Below are positions 20,230 to 30,275 of a stretch of 64,000 nt of DNA, piece after piece. How positions within the stretch are numbered: position 1 is the stretch's first letter; each line of letters begins with the position of its first letter. A program made the position numbers and the translations under genes. Origin of the DNA: Serratia oryzae (GTDB taxonomy: Bacteria > Pseudomonadota > Gammaproteobacteria > Enterobacterales > Enterobacteriaceae); contig NZ_MOXD01000001.1 of the NCBI RefSeq assembly GCF_001976145.1, positions 528,711-592,710 of the forward strand, in the 5' to 3' direction. The notes under the pieces are model-generated. The model did no database searches. It was not told the origin of the DNA and saw only the letters and a list, made by a program, of their open reading frames with translations.

Positions 20230-20790
20230 ATGCACCACCTGATGTTAGATATTGAAACGCTGGACATCGCACCCAGCGCCGTGATCCTGGTCGTTGCTGC
20301 AGTCTTTTTTGATCCCAAAACGGGCAAGCTGGGCGCGGAATTTGAAGCCGCGATCAACAGCCAAAAGGATCAGCCTGGTCGCACCATCAGCCTCACCACC
20401 GTAGCCTGGTGGGCCAAACAGTCAGATGAAGCACGTAAGCGGGCCTTTGGCGGGACAGAAAATCTAAAGCGCGTGTTAACTCACTTCAGCCGTTTTATTC
20501 ACATGCACAGCACCAACAGCGTGAAAGTATGGGGCAACGGTAAAGAGTTTGACTGCACAATCCTCGAACACGCCTTCAACCAGCTTGAAATACCCTGCCC
20601 TTGGCAATTCTGGGATACGCAGGACGTACGTACCATCATTACGCTGGCAGAACTGCACGGCTTCAACCCGAAAAAAGAGCGCCCGTTTGAAGGCACCCCT
20701 CATCGTGCGTTGGATGATGCCAAACATCAGGCACGCTATGTTGCTGATGTTATTTCCGCACTCTATTACCGCAAACCCTCTTCCGTTTGA
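20230..20790 (+). CDS. 3'-5' exonuclease, Rv2179c/RNase T superfamily
   Basis: A 186-residue DEDDh-type nuclease. Catalytic residues can be placed at Asp7 and Glu9 (LDIETL), Asp108 (KEFDCTIL), His158 and Asp163 (PHRALDD). The middle WWAKQSDEAR is typical of phage-associated exoribonuclease-like proteins of this group. It is not ExoX, which occupies a similar position in my expectation but has another sequence. The ATG at 20230 follows GGAGG by seven bases. It converges on dadX with 13 bases between. Substrate (RNA or DNA) cannot be told. Confidence 0.8.
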   Translation: MHHLMLDIETLDIAPSAVILVVAAVFFDPKTGKLGAEFEAAINSQKDQPGRTISLTTVAWWAKQSDEARKRAFGGTENLKRVLTHFSRFIHMHSTNSVKVWGNGKEFDCTILEHAFNQLEIPCPWQFWDTQDVRTIITLAELHGFNPKKERPFEGTPHRALDDAKHQARYVADVISALYYRKPSSV

Positions 20791-20803
20791 TGCTGCCCGC
20801 CTC

Positions 20804-21877
20804 TTACCTGACGACGTCAACGTTAACCCGCGCCGCCAGGCTGGTCAGCAATTCATAACCCAGCGTACCGGCTGCTGCTGCAACATTGTCCACCGGCAGA
20901 TTCCGCCCCCATAGCTCCACCCGGGTGCCAATAGCGGCCTGCGGGCAAGGCGTCAGATCCACCATCATCATGTCCATCGAAACGCTACCCAGCGTATGGG
21001 TCAATACGCCATCGACCCACACCGGCGTGCCGGTCGGCGCATGACGCGGATAGCCATCGGCATAGCCACAGGCCACCACGCCAATACGCTGCGGCCCAGT
21101 GGCGGTATAGCGGCCGCCATAACCCACGCGATCGCCCTGTTGCAACGTTTGCATACCAATGATTTCACTGCTCAGCGTCATCGCCGGTTGCAAGCCCGTA
21201 TCAGCAATGTCGCGCCAGTTGCCGGTGGGTGATGCGCCATACAGGATAATACCCGGCCGCACCCAACTGCCATGGCTCTCAGGGTGCCACAAGATGGCGG
21301 CAGAATTCGCCAGGCAGCGTGGCAGAGTGATGGCGGCTGCGGCGCGTTCAATCGTTGCCATCTGTTGTGCGACACCTTCGGTGCTATCAGCGGTAGCAAA
21401 ATGGCTCATCAGCGTCATTGATGCAATATTGCGCAACTCCTGCGCTTTCTGCCAGATATTGTGCAACCGCTCTGGGGCGAACCCCAAACGATTCATCCCA
21501 CTATTGAGTTTCAGGTAAACATCCACGGGCGCTTGCAGACGCGCTTCGGCAATCGCCTGAAGCTGCCAGTCACTGTTCACCGCAGTGGCCAATCGATAGC
21601 GATCGATCAGCAACAGATCTTCTGGCTGAAAAAAACCTTCCAGAAGCAGGATCGAGCCGCGCCAGCCAGACTCCCTAAGCAGGATGGCCTCGGCCAGATC
21701 GAGCAGGGCAAAACCATCAGTTTGCGCCAGACTTTGCCAGACATTCTTCAGGCCATGCCCATAGGCATTTGCCTTAACAACCGACCAGACCTTGGCAGTG
21801 GGAGCAAAACGGCGAACAACGTGCAGATTATTGGCAAACGCCGCCAAATGCAGCGTAGCGGTTATCGGGCGGGGCAT
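20804..21877 (-). CDS. dadX: Catabolic alanine racemase
   Basis: A 357-residue PLP enzyme that converts L-alanine to D-alanine for breakdown by DadA. The PLP lysine is Lys35 in [10 protein letters not shown] and the catalytic tyrosine lies in [10 protein letters not shown]. The ATG at 21877 follows GAAGGAG and aligns with E. coli DadX. It is 65 bases behind dadA in the same orientation, forming the dadAX operon. The biosynthetic paralogue Alr is less similar and would not sit here. Confidence 0.95.
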   Translation of the reverse strand: MPRPITATLHLAAFANNLHVVRRFAPTAKVWSVVKANAYGHGLKNVWQSLAQTDGFALLDLAEAILLRESGWRGSILLLEGFFQPEDLLLIDRYRLATAVNSDWQLQAIAEARLQAPVDVYLKLNSGMNRLGFAPERLHNIWQKAQELRNIASMTLMSHFATADSTEGVAQQMATIERAAAAITLPRCLANSAAILWHPESHGSWVRPGIILYGASPTGNWRDIADTGLQPAMTLSSEIIGMQTLQQGDRVGYGGRYTATGPQRIGVVACGYADGYPRHAPTGTPVWVDGVLTHTLGSVSMDMMMVDLTPCPQAAIGTRVELWGRNLPVDNVAAAAGTLGYELLTSLAARVNVDVVR

Positions 21878-21942
21878 TGGTTCTCCTTCAGCCTCCATGG
21901 CAAACAACAGCCGCAGGCAACAACCTGCGGCACTCGTTACTT

Positions 21943-23247
21943 TCAGCGTGCCGGATGCACGTCATTCAGCGGGATTGCCGGTCTCTGGCGAAAACTGGCG
22001 CTATAGCGCGCTACGGCTAAATCGTCAGAGGGGATTGCTGGCGTAATGCCGGAAATCAGATCGGCAAGCAACTGCCCGGAACCACAGGCCATCGTCCAGC
22101 CCAGCGTACCATGTCCCGTATTGAGATAGAGGTTTTTCAGCGACGTTCGGCCAACGATCGGCGTGCCGTCGGGCGTCATTGGCCGCAAACCGGTCCAGAA
22201 TGTGGCATCCTCAATCCGGCCACCGTTCGGATACAGATCGCGCACCACCATCTCCAGCGTTTCACGGCGTTTCTGTTCCAGTTCGGTATTAAAACCGACA
22301 ATCTCGGCCATGCCCCCCACGCGGATGCGCTGATCAAAACGGGTAATGGCGATTTTGTAGGTTTCATCCAGCACGGTAGAGAACGGTGCGGCCGCTTCAT
22401 CGGTGATCGGGATCGTCAACGAATAGCCTTTCAGCGGATAGACCGGTATCGAAACCATATCGCGCAGTAATGCGGTGGAATAAGCCCCGAACGCGACCAC
22501 ATAGCTGTCGGCTTTAATCACTTCGCCATCACACTGCACCCCGGTGATTTTATCGCCCGCCACCAACAGGCGATCAACGCTGCGGTTGAACAGAAAATTG
22601 ACACCGGCCTGTTGGGCCAGCTTCGCCAATTGTTGGGTAAACAGCTGGCAATCCCCGGTTTCATCATTGGGTAACTGCAAACCGCCGGTCAACTTATGCG
22701 CCACCTGCGCCAACGCCGGTTCAACCGTCGCCAATTGGCTGGCTTCCAGCAGTTTATAAGGCACCCCGGCATCTTCCAGCACGGCGATATCCTTGGCAGC
22801 ACTCTCAAACTGCTGCTGAGTACGGAACAGTTGCAACGTCCCCCCTTGACGCCCTTCGTATTGAATACCGGTTTCCTGACGCAGCACTTTGATACAGTCA
22901 CGGCTGTATTCCGCCAGGCGCACCATACGGCCTTTGTTGGTCATATAGTGGGCGGTATCGCAATTTCGCAACATCTGCCACATCCAGCGTAGCTGGAAGC
23001 TGCTGCCGTCAAGACGTATCGCCAGCGGCGCATGGCGCTGGAACATCCATTTAATCGCCTTTAGCGGCACTCCTGGCGCAGCCCACGGCGCGGCATAGCC
23101 CGGTGAGATCTGCCCGGCGTTGGCGGCGCTGGTTTCCATTGCCGGCCCCGCTTGACGATCGATAACCGTGACCTCATGACCGGCTTTTGCTAAATACCAG
23201 GCACTGGCAACGCCTACCACTCCACTCCCTAAAATGACCACACGCAT
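21943..23247 (-). CDS. dadA: D-amino acid dehydrogenase small subunit
   Basis: A 434-residue FAD enzyme at the inner membrane that oxidises D-alanine to pyruvate and feeds electrons to the respiratory chain. The FAD dinucleotide-binding motif is at the very start ([15 protein letters not shown]), and [14 protein letters not shown] lies near the end. The ATG at 23247 gives a start equal to E. coli DadA (432 residues). It is first in dadAX and diverges from ycgB across about 660 bases. Confidence 0.96.
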   Translation of the reverse strand: MRVVILGSGVVGVASAWYLAKAGHEVTVIDRQAGPAMETSAANAGQISPGYAAPWAAPGVPLKAIKWMFQRHAPLAIRLDGSSFQLRWMWQMLRNCDTAHYMTNKGRMVRLAEYSRDCIKVLRQETGIQYEGRQGGTLQLFRTQQQFESAAKDIAVLEDAGVPYKLLEASQLATVEPALAQVAHKLTGGLQLPNDETGDCQLFTQQLAKLAQQAGVNFLFNRSVDRLLVAGDKITGVQCDGEVIKADSYVVAFGAYSTALLRDMVSIPVYPLKGYSLTIPITDEAAAPFSTVLDETYKIAITRFDQRIRVGGMAEIVGFNTELEQKRRETLEMVVRDLYPNGGRIEDATFWTGLRPMTPDGTPIVGRTSLKNLYLNTGHGTLGWTMACGSGQLLADLISGITPAIPSDDLAVARYSASFRQRPAIPLNDVHPAR

Positions 23248-23648
23248 CGCTGACTCCAAAAGCATAATCATCTAATTACATGAAATTAACCCAGTGGAAA
23301 AAACCGAAAAACAACTTACTCATTAATCATGACAACATTCACATTTAATTTATCGTTCAAACGGAGATCTTTTGCAATAGACGCCTATAAATAGCGATAA
23401 GATGTTGTAAAAATGGCGATGGGGAAAGAAACAGCCCTTCAATCGCCATCATTGACTGCATTGATTGCAATGCAAAAACCTTCTCTGATAACATTCCGTT
23501 AACGGTAGATAAATATGAAACCGCCCTTAATAATCAGAACTTTATTTTTTATAAATCACCTTTTGACGGAATATTATATTTAAACGACGTCGTACCCTCG
23601 CAGCAGAAAAAACTCGCTGCTGAACAACAACCTCTCTCATGCCATAAG

Positions 23649-23676
23649 TTGCACCCCCTTTCGGCCGGGCTATACT
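23649..23676 (+). promoter_or_regulatory. Candidate sigma-S type promoter for ycgB
   Basis: TTGCAC (23649-23654), 16 bases, then GCTATACT with the -10 at 23671-23676. GCTATACT is the extended -10 favoured by RpoS, and E. coli ycgB is RpoS-dependent. The rest of the 660-base dadA/ycgB gap is AT-rich; besides a GCAGC/GCTGC hairpin near 23600 I see nothing definite, and no clear CRP or Lrp site for dadA. Confidence 0.45.
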
Positions 23677-23911
23677 CGAAAGAGAGAAAAGGCGATTGGC
23701 TCAGCGTCTTCTCGGCCAGAAATCAGCAGAAATAACCGCAAGAGGTCAGGACGACCGCGGTAACCAGTAAGTTGAAAGCCAACCAACGATCGGTGCAGAG
23801 CGATATGTTAATTTTACTTTACTGATATATAACGGTTTATTTCAACTTGGACTATGATTGATACAAGACCTGCCAAAACGAGCAGAGTCCGTTAATAACG
23901 AGGGTGCGCTG

Positions 23912-25447
23912 ATGACTACTTCGACACATAAAAAGGTTAAGGAAGATAAACGTCTGAGCGATGGACCGGACTGGACGTTCGACCTGCTGCAGGTTTATCT
24001 GGAGCAGGTTGACCGGGTGGCCAAGCATTACCGGCTCGACACCTATCCACATCAAATCGAGATCATCACCTCCGAGCAGATGATGGACGCTTACTCCAGC
24101 GTCGGGATGCCGATTAACTATACCCATTGGTCGTTCGGTAAAAAGTTCATTGAAACCGAGCAACTCTACAAACAGGGCCAGCAAGGCTTGGCCTATGAGA
24201 TCGTGATCAATTCCAACCCGTGCATTGCCTACCTGATGGAAGAAAACACCATTACTATGCAGGCGCTGGTTATGGCGCATGCCTGTTATGGGCACAACTC
24301 GTTTTTCAAGAATAACTACCTGTTTCGCAGTTGGACCGATGCCAGCTCAATCGTGGATTATCTGCTGTTTGCCCGTCACTACATTAGCCAGTGTGAAGAA
24401 CGCTATGGCGTTGAGGAAGTGGAGAAGCTGTTGGACTCCTGCCATGCGCTGATGAATTACGGCGTTGATCGCTACAAACGCCCGCAGAAAATCTCGCTGC
24501 TGGAAGAGAAAGCGCGGCAGAAAAGCCGTGAGGAATATCTGCAAAGCCAGGTGAATTCGCTGTGGAAAACGCTGCCACGCGTAGACCGCGAGGCGCTTCC
24601 TGAGCAGGCACTGCGTTACCCACGTGAGCCGCAGGAAAACATTCTCTACTTTATGGAGAAAAACGCCCCGCTGCTGGAGCCTTGGCAGCGTGAAGTGTTG
24701 CGCATCGTGCGCAAGGTGAGCCAATACTTCTATCCACAGAAACAGACTCAGGTGATGAACGAAGGTTGGGCTACCTTCTGGCACTACACCATTCTGAACC
24801 ATCTTTATGATGAAGGACGTGTGACGGATCGCTTTATGCTGGAGTTCCTGCACAGCCATACCAACGTGGTGTATCAACCACCGTACAACAGCCCGTATTA
24901 CAACGGGATTAACCCGTATGCACTGGGCTTTGCCATGTACCAGGATATCAAGCGTATCTGCCAGTCTCCGACCGAGGAAGATCGCTATTGGTTCCCTGAC
25001 ATCGCTGGTAAAGACTGGTTGGATACCTTGCATTTCGCCATGCGTGACTTCAAGGATGAGAGCTTTATCAGCCAGTTTCTATCGCCGAAAGTGATGCGTG
25101 ACTTCCGCTTATTCACCGTGCTGGATGACGATCGCAACAACTATCTGGAGATCTCGGCGATCCACAACGAGGCCGGTTACCGCGCGATACGTCAGGAGCT
25201 GTCAGCACAGTACAACCTGAGCAATCATGAACCGAATATCCAGATTTGGAACGTCGATCTGCGCGGCGATCGTTCACTAACGCTGCGTTACATTCCACAA
25301 GATCGCGCGCCGCTGGACAAGAGCCGCAAAGAGGTGATGAAACACCTGCACCGCCTGTGGGGCTTCGATATCATTCTGGAGCAGAAAAACGAAGATGGCA
25401 GCATTGAGTTGCTCGATCGCTGCCCGCCAAGGCCCACCGCGTTATAA
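23912..25447 (+). CDS. ycgB: SpoVR family protein YcgB
   Basis: A 511-residue soluble protein of the SpoVR family, collinear with E. coli YcgB (510). In Bacillus SpoVR affects the spore cortex; the enterobacterial function is unknown, though the family is linked to PrkA kinases such as YeaG. Conserved blocks include RLSDGPDWTFDLL at the start, NEGWATFWHY in the middle and NPYALGFAMYQDIKR. The ATG at 23912 follows CGAGGG. It converges on fadR. Confidence 0.95.
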   Translation: MTTSTHKKVKEDKRLSDGPDWTFDLLQVYLEQVDRVAKHYRLDTYPHQIEIITSEQMMDAYSSVGMPINYTHWSFGKKFIETEQLYKQGQQGLAYEIVINSNPCIAYLMEENTITMQALVMAHACYGHNSFFKNNYLFRSWTDASSIVDYLLFARHYISQCEERYGVEEVEKLLDSCHALMNYGVDRYKRPQKISLLEEKARQKSREEYLQSQVNSLWKTLPRVDREALPEQALRYPREPQENILYFMEKNAPLLEPWQREVLRIVRKVSQYFYPQKQTQVMNEGWATFWHYTILNHLYDEGRVTDRFMLEFLHSHTNVVYQPPYNSPYYNGINPYALGFAMYQDIKRICQSPTEEDRYWFPDIAGKDWLDTLHFAMRDFKDESFISQFLSPKVMRDFRLFTVLDDDRNNYLEISAIHNEAGYRAIRQELSAQYNLSNHEPNIQIWNVDLRGDRSLTLRYIPQDRAPLDKSRKEVMKHLHRLWGFDIILEQKNEDGSIELLDRCPPRPTAL

Positions 25448-25505
25448 CTCGCTACAACAGCAAAGGGGCGCACAATGCGCCCCTTTTGACGAACAGAGGA
25501 ACCTG

Positions 25506-26225
25506 TTACCGGCGGGCCTCGGCCAGATCGCTCGGCATTGCGCCCTGCATGCTGTGCCAGATTGCCCCGCTCTCTTTACCGTAACTACGAACGCAATCCA
25601 TCACCTGATCGTACATCTTTTCGTGGCACAGGGTAGAGAGCTTGTTGTAGAAGCTGAGCGCCAGTTTGCGCGCATCCGGGTTAGAGAAGTAATAGCGGCC
25701 CACTCGGGTATACAGCCCTTTCAACCCATTGAGGATCAAGCCATAAATCGGGTTGCCCGAGGCAAAAGCCAGCCCACGGAAAATCTCGTAATCGAGGTGA
25801 TTGAAGGCCTCCGCCTGATCTTCCACCTGCGCGGCTTTCGCCAGCACTTCTTGCGCCTGCTCGGGGTGGTTGCGCACCGCAGCGCGGATAAAGATCGAGG
25901 CAATATTGGTGCGCACGGCCAGCAGGTTATCAATCAATTGCGGCACGCTGTTGTGATCGAGGCGTGCCAGGGTTTCCAGGATATTCAGGCCTGAAGTTTC
26001 CCAAAAATTATTCACTTTGGTGGGTTTACCATGCTGAATCGTTAACCAACCATCACGGGCCAGTCGCTGTAAAACCTCACGTAATGTGGTGCGTGTGACA
26101 CCAATCAGCTCTGAAAGCTCACGCTCCGCGGGCAAAATAGAGCCAGGGGGGAAGCGATTATTCCAAATACTTTCAATAATATATTCTTCCGCGAAACCGG
26201 CAGGACTCTGCGCCTTTATGACCAT
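25506..26225 (-). CDS. fadR: Fatty-acid metabolism regulator FadR
   Basis: A 239-residue GntR-family regulator, the same length as in E. coli. An N-terminal winged helix ([20 protein letters not shown] at about residues 33-52) is followed by an all-helical acyl-CoA-binding domain. It represses fad degradation genes and activates fabA/fabB until long-chain acyl-CoA releases it. A FadR-like box lies in the shared upstream gap with nhaB, and another before fadD in this window. Confidence 0.97.
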   Translation of the reverse strand: MVIKAQSPAGFAEEYIIESIWNNRFPPGSILPAERELSELIGVTRTTLREVLQRLARDGWLTIQHGKPTKVNNFWETSGLNILETLARLDHNSVPQLIDNLLAVRTNIASIFIRAAVRNHPEQAQEVLAKAAQVEDQAEAFNHLDYEIFRGLAFASGNPIYGLILNGLKGLYTRVGRYYFSNPDARKLALSFYNKLSTLCHEKMYDQVMDCVRSYGKESGAIWHSMQGAMPSDLAEARR

Positions 26226-26267
26226 GTGTTTGACGTTCCGTAGCGACGATATACAGTAATAGTAGTT

Positions 26268-26284
26268 TGCTGATCATACCAGAT
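26268..26284. promoter_or_regulatory. FadR-like operator between fadR and nhaB
   Basis: Read on the minus strand the site is ATCTGGTATGATCAGCA. Its core CTGGTATGAT equals that of the E. coli fadD operator as I recall it. It lies 43 bases upstream of the fadR start, which suggests autoregulation. Confidence 0.5.
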
Positions 26285-26468
26285 CGCCGGGGTATCACAT
26301 AGCGGGAGCAAAAAACATTAAACGAAAGTGTGCATAACCCGGCAAAAAATATGCGAAAACACCGCTTGGCAGAAATTTCCTCATAAAACTAACCTTGGAT
26401 TGCAACAGACCCATGGCGGTTGTTAGGGTATAGCGCGTTAACTCTTTTGAAGGTTTTGTAAAGACAGC

Positions 26469-28052
26469 ATGAATATGACTATACGTTCGGCATTGGTGAA
26501 AAATTTTCTCGGGCCTTCTCCCGACTGGTACAAATTAACCATCATCAGTTTTCTGGTGATTAATCCGCTGGTATTTTTCCTGATCAGCCCCTTTGCTGCA
26601 GGTTGGTTGCTGGTCGTTGAGTTTATCTTTACGCTGGCCATGGCGCTGAAATGCTATCCCTTGCAACCCGGTGGGTTGCTGGCTATCCAAGCGGTGCTAA
26701 TCGGTATGACCAGCCCAGCACACGTCAGTAAAGAGATAGCTAACAATCTTGAGGTGTTGCTACTGCTAGTGTTTATGGTGGCTGGCATCTACTTCATGAA
26801 ACAGCTGCTGCTGTTTGTGTTTACTAAACTGCTGCTCAATATCCGTTGCAAAATGCTGCTTTCGCTGGCCTTTTGCGTCGCGGCCGCTTTGCTTTCTGCT
26901 TTCCTCGATGCCCTGACGGTGGTTGCCGTGGTTATCAGCGTTGGCACCGGTTTTTATTCGATCTATCACAACGTGGCGTCCAAAGGTGCCGATAAGAATA
27001 TCGACATCAGTGACGACAGCAACATTGATAATCCTGACCATAAGCAAACGCTTGAGCAGTTCCGGGCTTTTTTACGCAGCCTGCTGATGCACGCCGGTGT
27101 GGGGACCGCGCTGGGTGGTGTGATGACCATGGTGGGGGAGCCACAGAACCTGATTATCGCCAAAAATGCTGGCTGGGGATTCGGTGAGTTTTTCCTGCGC
27201 ATGGCACCGGTTACGCTGCCGGTATTTGTCTGTGGCCTGCTGGTCTGTCTGCTGGTTGAACGTTTTGCGGTGTTTGGCTACGGCACGGCGTTGCCGGAAC
27301 GCGTGCGTGAGGTGCTGCAGGAGTTCGATCGGAAAGCGACCGCCAAGCGTAGCCGCCAGGATAACATGAAGCTGGTGGTACAGGCCCTGATTGGCCTGTG
27401 GCTGGTTATTGCCCTAGCCTTCCATCTGGCGGAGGTGGGGTTGATTGGCCTTTCAGTGATCATTCTGGCGACGTCTCTGTGCGGTATCACGGATGAACAT
27501 GCCATCGGCAAGGCGTTTCAGGAGGCCCTGCCCTTTACCGCGTTGTTGACGGTGTTCTTTACCGTGGTGGCAGTAATCGTGGAACAGCAGTTGTTTACGC
27601 CGGTGATTCAGTTTGTTCTGCAGGCAGAACCTTCGGCACAACTCTCTCTGTTCTATCTGTTTAACGGCCTGCTCTCTTCAGTTTCTGACAACGTTTTTGT
27701 CGGCACGGTGTATATTAACGAAGCACGTGCAGCACTGGAAAACGGCACACTTTCACTTAAACAATTTGAAATGCTGGCGGTGGCCATCAATACCGGCACT
27801 AATCTGCCCTCGGTTGCCACCCCCAACGGCCAGGCCGCTTTCCTGTTTCTGCTCACATCAGCGTTAGCGCCGTTAGTCCGCCTGTCTTATGGCCGCATGG
27901 TTTGGATGGCGTTGCCTTACACTCTGGTGCTAACCTTGGTTGGCCTATTGTGCGTGCAGCATACCTTAGCGCCAGCCACGGATCTGCTAACACAATGGCA
28001 CTGGTTAACGCTGCCACCGCTTGACGCCGTAGCCCCAGGCTCGGCACATTAA
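26469..28052 (+). CDS. nhaB: Na+/H+ antiporter NhaB
   Basis: A 527-residue inner-membrane antiporter (E. coli 513) with about a dozen hydrophobic helices, spanning nearly the whole length. Conserved loops include [14 protein letters not shown] near residue 140, [14 protein letters not shown] near 220 and [20 protein letters not shown] near 445. It exports sodium at the cost of protons. An ATG at 26475 is an alternative start. It diverges from fadR and precedes dsbB, the same order as in E. coli. Confidence 0.96.
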   Translation: MNMTIRSALVKNFLGPSPDWYKLTIISFLVINPLVFFLISPFAAGWLLVVEFIFTLAMALKCYPLQPGGLLAIQAVLIGMTSPAHVSKEIANNLEVLLLLVFMVAGIYFMKQLLLFVFTKLLLNIRCKMLLSLAFCVAAALLSAFLDALTVVAVVISVGTGFYSIYHNVASKGADKNIDISDDSNIDNPDHKQTLEQFRAFLRSLLMHAGVGTALGGVMTMVGEPQNLIIAKNAGWGFGEFFLRMAPVTLPVFVCGLLVCLLVERFAVFGYGTALPERVREVLQEFDRKATAKRSRQDNMKLVVQALIGLWLVIALAFHLAEVGLIGLSVIILATSLCGITDEHAIGKAFQEALPFTALLTVFFTVVAVIVEQQLFTPVIQFVLQAEPSAQLSLFYLFNGLLSSVSDNVFVGTVYINEARAALENGTLSLKQFEMLAVAINTGTNLPSVATPNGQAAFLFLLTSALAPLVRLSYGRMVWMALPYTLVLTLVGLLCVQHTLAPATDLLTQWHWLTLPPLDAVAPGSAH

Positions 28053-28174
28053 TCGGCATAACCGCCCCGCCACCAGCGACTATTTTTCACTGAATAGCGT
28101 TCAGATAGCTGGCAGCGGGGATGAATTGGTTTACACTGCCGGTTCAATTGCTTACTGCATGGAAGAACAAATAT

Positions 28175-28705
28175 ATGTTGCAATTCTTTAACCGTTGCTC
28201 ACAAGGGCGCGGTGCTTGGCTGCTGATGGCCCTGACTGCATTGGTCCTGGAGTTGGTTGCTCTCTATTTTCAACACGTAATGCTGTTGCAGCCTTGTGTG
28301 ATGTGTATCTATGAACGCGTTGCGCTGTTCGGGATATTAGGCGCTGCGCTGCTGGGTGCCATTGCGCCAAAAACGCCGCTGCGTTATGCGGCTATCTTAT
28401 TATGGATATACAGTGCCTGGTCGGGCGTACAGTTGGCCTGGAAGCACACCATGATCCAATTACACCCATCGCCGTTCAATACCTGTGATTTCTTCGTCAG
28501 TTTCCCATCCTGGCTGCCGCTCGACAAATGGCTGCCCGAGGTGTTCCACGCTTCAGGAGACTGTTCCGTGCGCCAATGGCAGTTTCTGTCATTAGAAATG
28601 CCACAGTGGTTGGTAGGGATCTTTGCTGCCTATCTGCTGATCGGTGTTTTGGTACTGCTGAGCCAATTTGTACGCCAGCGTCGGCGTGATCTGTTTGGCC
28701 GCTAG
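28175..28705 (+). CDS. dsbB: Disulfide bond formation protein DsbB
   Basis: A 176-residue four-helix inner-membrane protein that reoxidises DsbA and passes electrons to quinones. The quinone-linked pair is Cys41-Val-Met-Cys44. The second pair is the cysteine in FNTCDFF and the one in SGDCSVRQW, equivalent to Cys104 and Cys130. The ATG at 28175 gives exactly the E. coli length. It lies about 120 bases behind nhaB. Confidence 0.97.
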   Translation: MLQFFNRCSQGRGAWLLMALTALVLELVALYFQHVMLLQPCVMCIYERVALFGILGAALLGAIAPKTPLRYAAILLWIYSAWSGVQLAWKHTMIQLHPSPFNTCDFFVSFPSWLPLDKWLPEVFHASGDCSVRQWQFLSLEMPQWLVGIFAAYLLIGVLVLLSQFVRQRRRDLFGR

Positions 28706-28717
28706 TCGTCATCAGAC

Positions 28718-28746
28718 AAAAAACGGCGCTTCAAGCGCCGTTTTTT
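28718..28746 (+). terminator. dsbB terminator
   Basis: A 13-base stem (AAAAAACGGCGCT/AGCGCCGTTTTTT) with a TCA loop and six T residues lies 13 bases behind the dsbB stop. It is symmetric and could also serve the minus-strand ORF at 28778. Confidence 0.9.
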
Positions 28747-28777
28747 ATCGGGTTGTCATTTCACGCATTGCTTCACA

Positions 28778-28852
28778 TCAGGTGTGAGTAAAGAAATAAA
28801 CGAGCACAATCAGTGCCCCGGCTACGGTAAACAGACGAGCCATCTTCATCAT
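28778..28852 (-). CDS. Putative 24-residue membrane peptide
   Basis: A short frame on the minus strand: MMKMARLF, then a hydrophobic stretch (TVAGALIVLVYFF) and THT. The build (Met-Lys, positive start, one helix) is that of many small enterobacterial membrane proteins, but I do not recognise the family. The ribosome site is weak (GAGA). The strong hairpin at 28718-28746 lies just downstream and would terminate its message. Chance occurrence cannot be excluded for so short a frame. Confidence 0.35.
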   Translation of the reverse strand: MMKMARLFTVAGALIVLVYFFTHT

Positions 28853-29332
28853 TACATTCTCATTGCTGGGCGAGATAGCCGACAAACTACCTAACATTGG
28901 CTTTAAAAAGAAGCCCAACTTGGGGATTTGTGGCGTAATTTACATAACATTAAGTTATGCTGTGATAACAATCTGTTCTCTGTTATCCATTTACCCGCCG
29001 AGACATGTTTCAAAAATGTTTATAGTTAATGCTGGCTTATATAAATAGCCCATACTTTATTCATTGTAAATATATTTTAATGTTACTGGTTAATATAATT
29101 ACTAATAAATAAAACTCATAATCGCTCACCAGATTAACCTTAAGCATTTATTTATAGCACCATTTACTCTTTGTTTAATTTCGTATAACAGTTATGTTCA
29201 TAAAACATCTATGATGTGCCAGATATAACGCCGTGTCCTACCCAAGTAGGTTGGGCCGATATCGCGGTCAGACTCTGTCTCACAGATGGAGAAAACCGTA
29301 AGAAAGACGCGGTACTTAAGTAAGGGAACAAA
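28853..29332. other. AT-rich gap before kdoO
   Basis: These 480 bases hold no gene I trust. From about 29230 to 29320 the base composition rises in GC, and complementary pieces (CCTACCCAAGTAGG; CGGT with ACCG) could fold into a leader of kdoO. No known riboswitch is recognised. A 61-codon open frame at 28863-29048 lacks a ribosome site. Confidence 0.3.
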
Positions 29333-30232
29333 ATGTCAGACATTAAAATAACCCCAGAAGCGGCCATTATGCGGCTTCCCTATCAGGATTGGAGCACTAC
29401 CTCTCCTTCCTCTATAGACGCCGTCGCCGCCCTCGAACAAGGCAAGGTACTGTTTTTTCCCCATTTGGCCTTTAATCTGACCGACACTGAGAAAACCTTA
29501 CTGACCCCCGAACTGGCCGATCCTAAACGCAAGAATATCAGTTATCAGCCGAAATTGCAGAAACTGACCGGTGTCGCGGTTGAAAAGCAGCGAGAAGCGA
29601 TACAGAAATTGTTGGCTCACCATCACCGCGCCTGCCAGGAGTTGGTTACCTCGGTATTGCCCGAATATCGTCATACACTGCATACGCCAACCAACAGCCT
29701 GCGCCTGCACCCTATTTCTGCCTGGAAAGCCTGCAATTCATGGCGTAAAGATGATACCCGTCTTCATGTTGATGCGTTCCCTTCACGCCCTAATTATGGT
29801 GAGCGTATTCTACGGATCTTCACCAATATCAATCCCCACGGAGAGAACCGTCTCTGGCGTGTCGGTGAGCCGTTCCCAGAGTTGGCGCAGCGCTTTCTGC
29901 CCCGGCTCGGGCGTTATTCCCCATTGATCAGTTGGGTGCAGGATAAAGTCGGTATTACCAAAACCCGTCGCAGCCATTACGATCATCTGATGCTGCAAAT
30001 GCACGATGCGATGAAAGCGGATATGGAATACCAGAACAACGGCCCGCAGCAGGCGATCGAATTCCCACCGGGCAGCAGTTGGATTTGCTTTTCCGACCAG
30101 ACACCGCACGCCGCGATGTCGGGGCAATTCATGCTGGAACAGACCTTCCTGTTGCCAGTGAAAGCGATGAAAACGCCGCAGAACTCACCGCTGAAGGTCT
30201 TGGAAGCGATGCTTCATAAACCGCTGATTTAG
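29333..30232 (+). CDS. kdoO: Kdo hydroxylase family dioxygenase
   Basis: A 299-residue Fe(II)/2-oxoglutarate-dependent dioxygenase that hydroxylates the outer Kdo sugar of lipopolysaccharide (to Ko). The iron ligands can be placed as His145-Val-Asp147 (RLHVDAFPSRP) and His259 (DQTPHAAMSG). Enzymes of this family were described in Yersinia pestis and Burkholderia; E. coli K-12 has none. The ATG at 29333 follows AAGGGA. It stands alone with a long AT-rich upstream gap. The exact sugar position is inferred from the family. Confidence 0.88.
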   Translation: MSDIKITPEAAIMRLPYQDWSTTSPSSIDAVAALEQGKVLFFPHLAFNLTDTEKTLLTPELADPKRKNISYQPKLQKLTGVAVEKQREAIQKLLAHHHRACQELVTSVLPEYRHTLHTPTNSLRLHPISAWKACNSWRKDDTRLHVDAFPSRPNYGERILRIFTNINPHGENRLWRVGEPFPELAQRFLPRLGRYSPLISWVQDKVGITKTRRSHYDHLMLQMHDAMKADMEYQNNGPQQAIEFPPGSSWICFSDQTPHAAMSGQFMLEQTFLLPVKAMKTPQNSPLKVLEAMLHKPLI

Positions 30233-30275
30233 GTTTTGCTCCTACCGGGGCTGGGGAACGCTGAGCGATCGGCGA

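Noticed and set aside
28863..29048. 61-codon open frame before kdoO
   Set aside because: AT-rich, no Shine-Dalgarno, no similarity, and on the far side of a strong terminator without a visible promoter.
29172..29188. PhoP box before kdoO
   Set aside because: TGTTTA is present but the second half five bases on reads GTATAA, too far from the repeat needed for PhoP.
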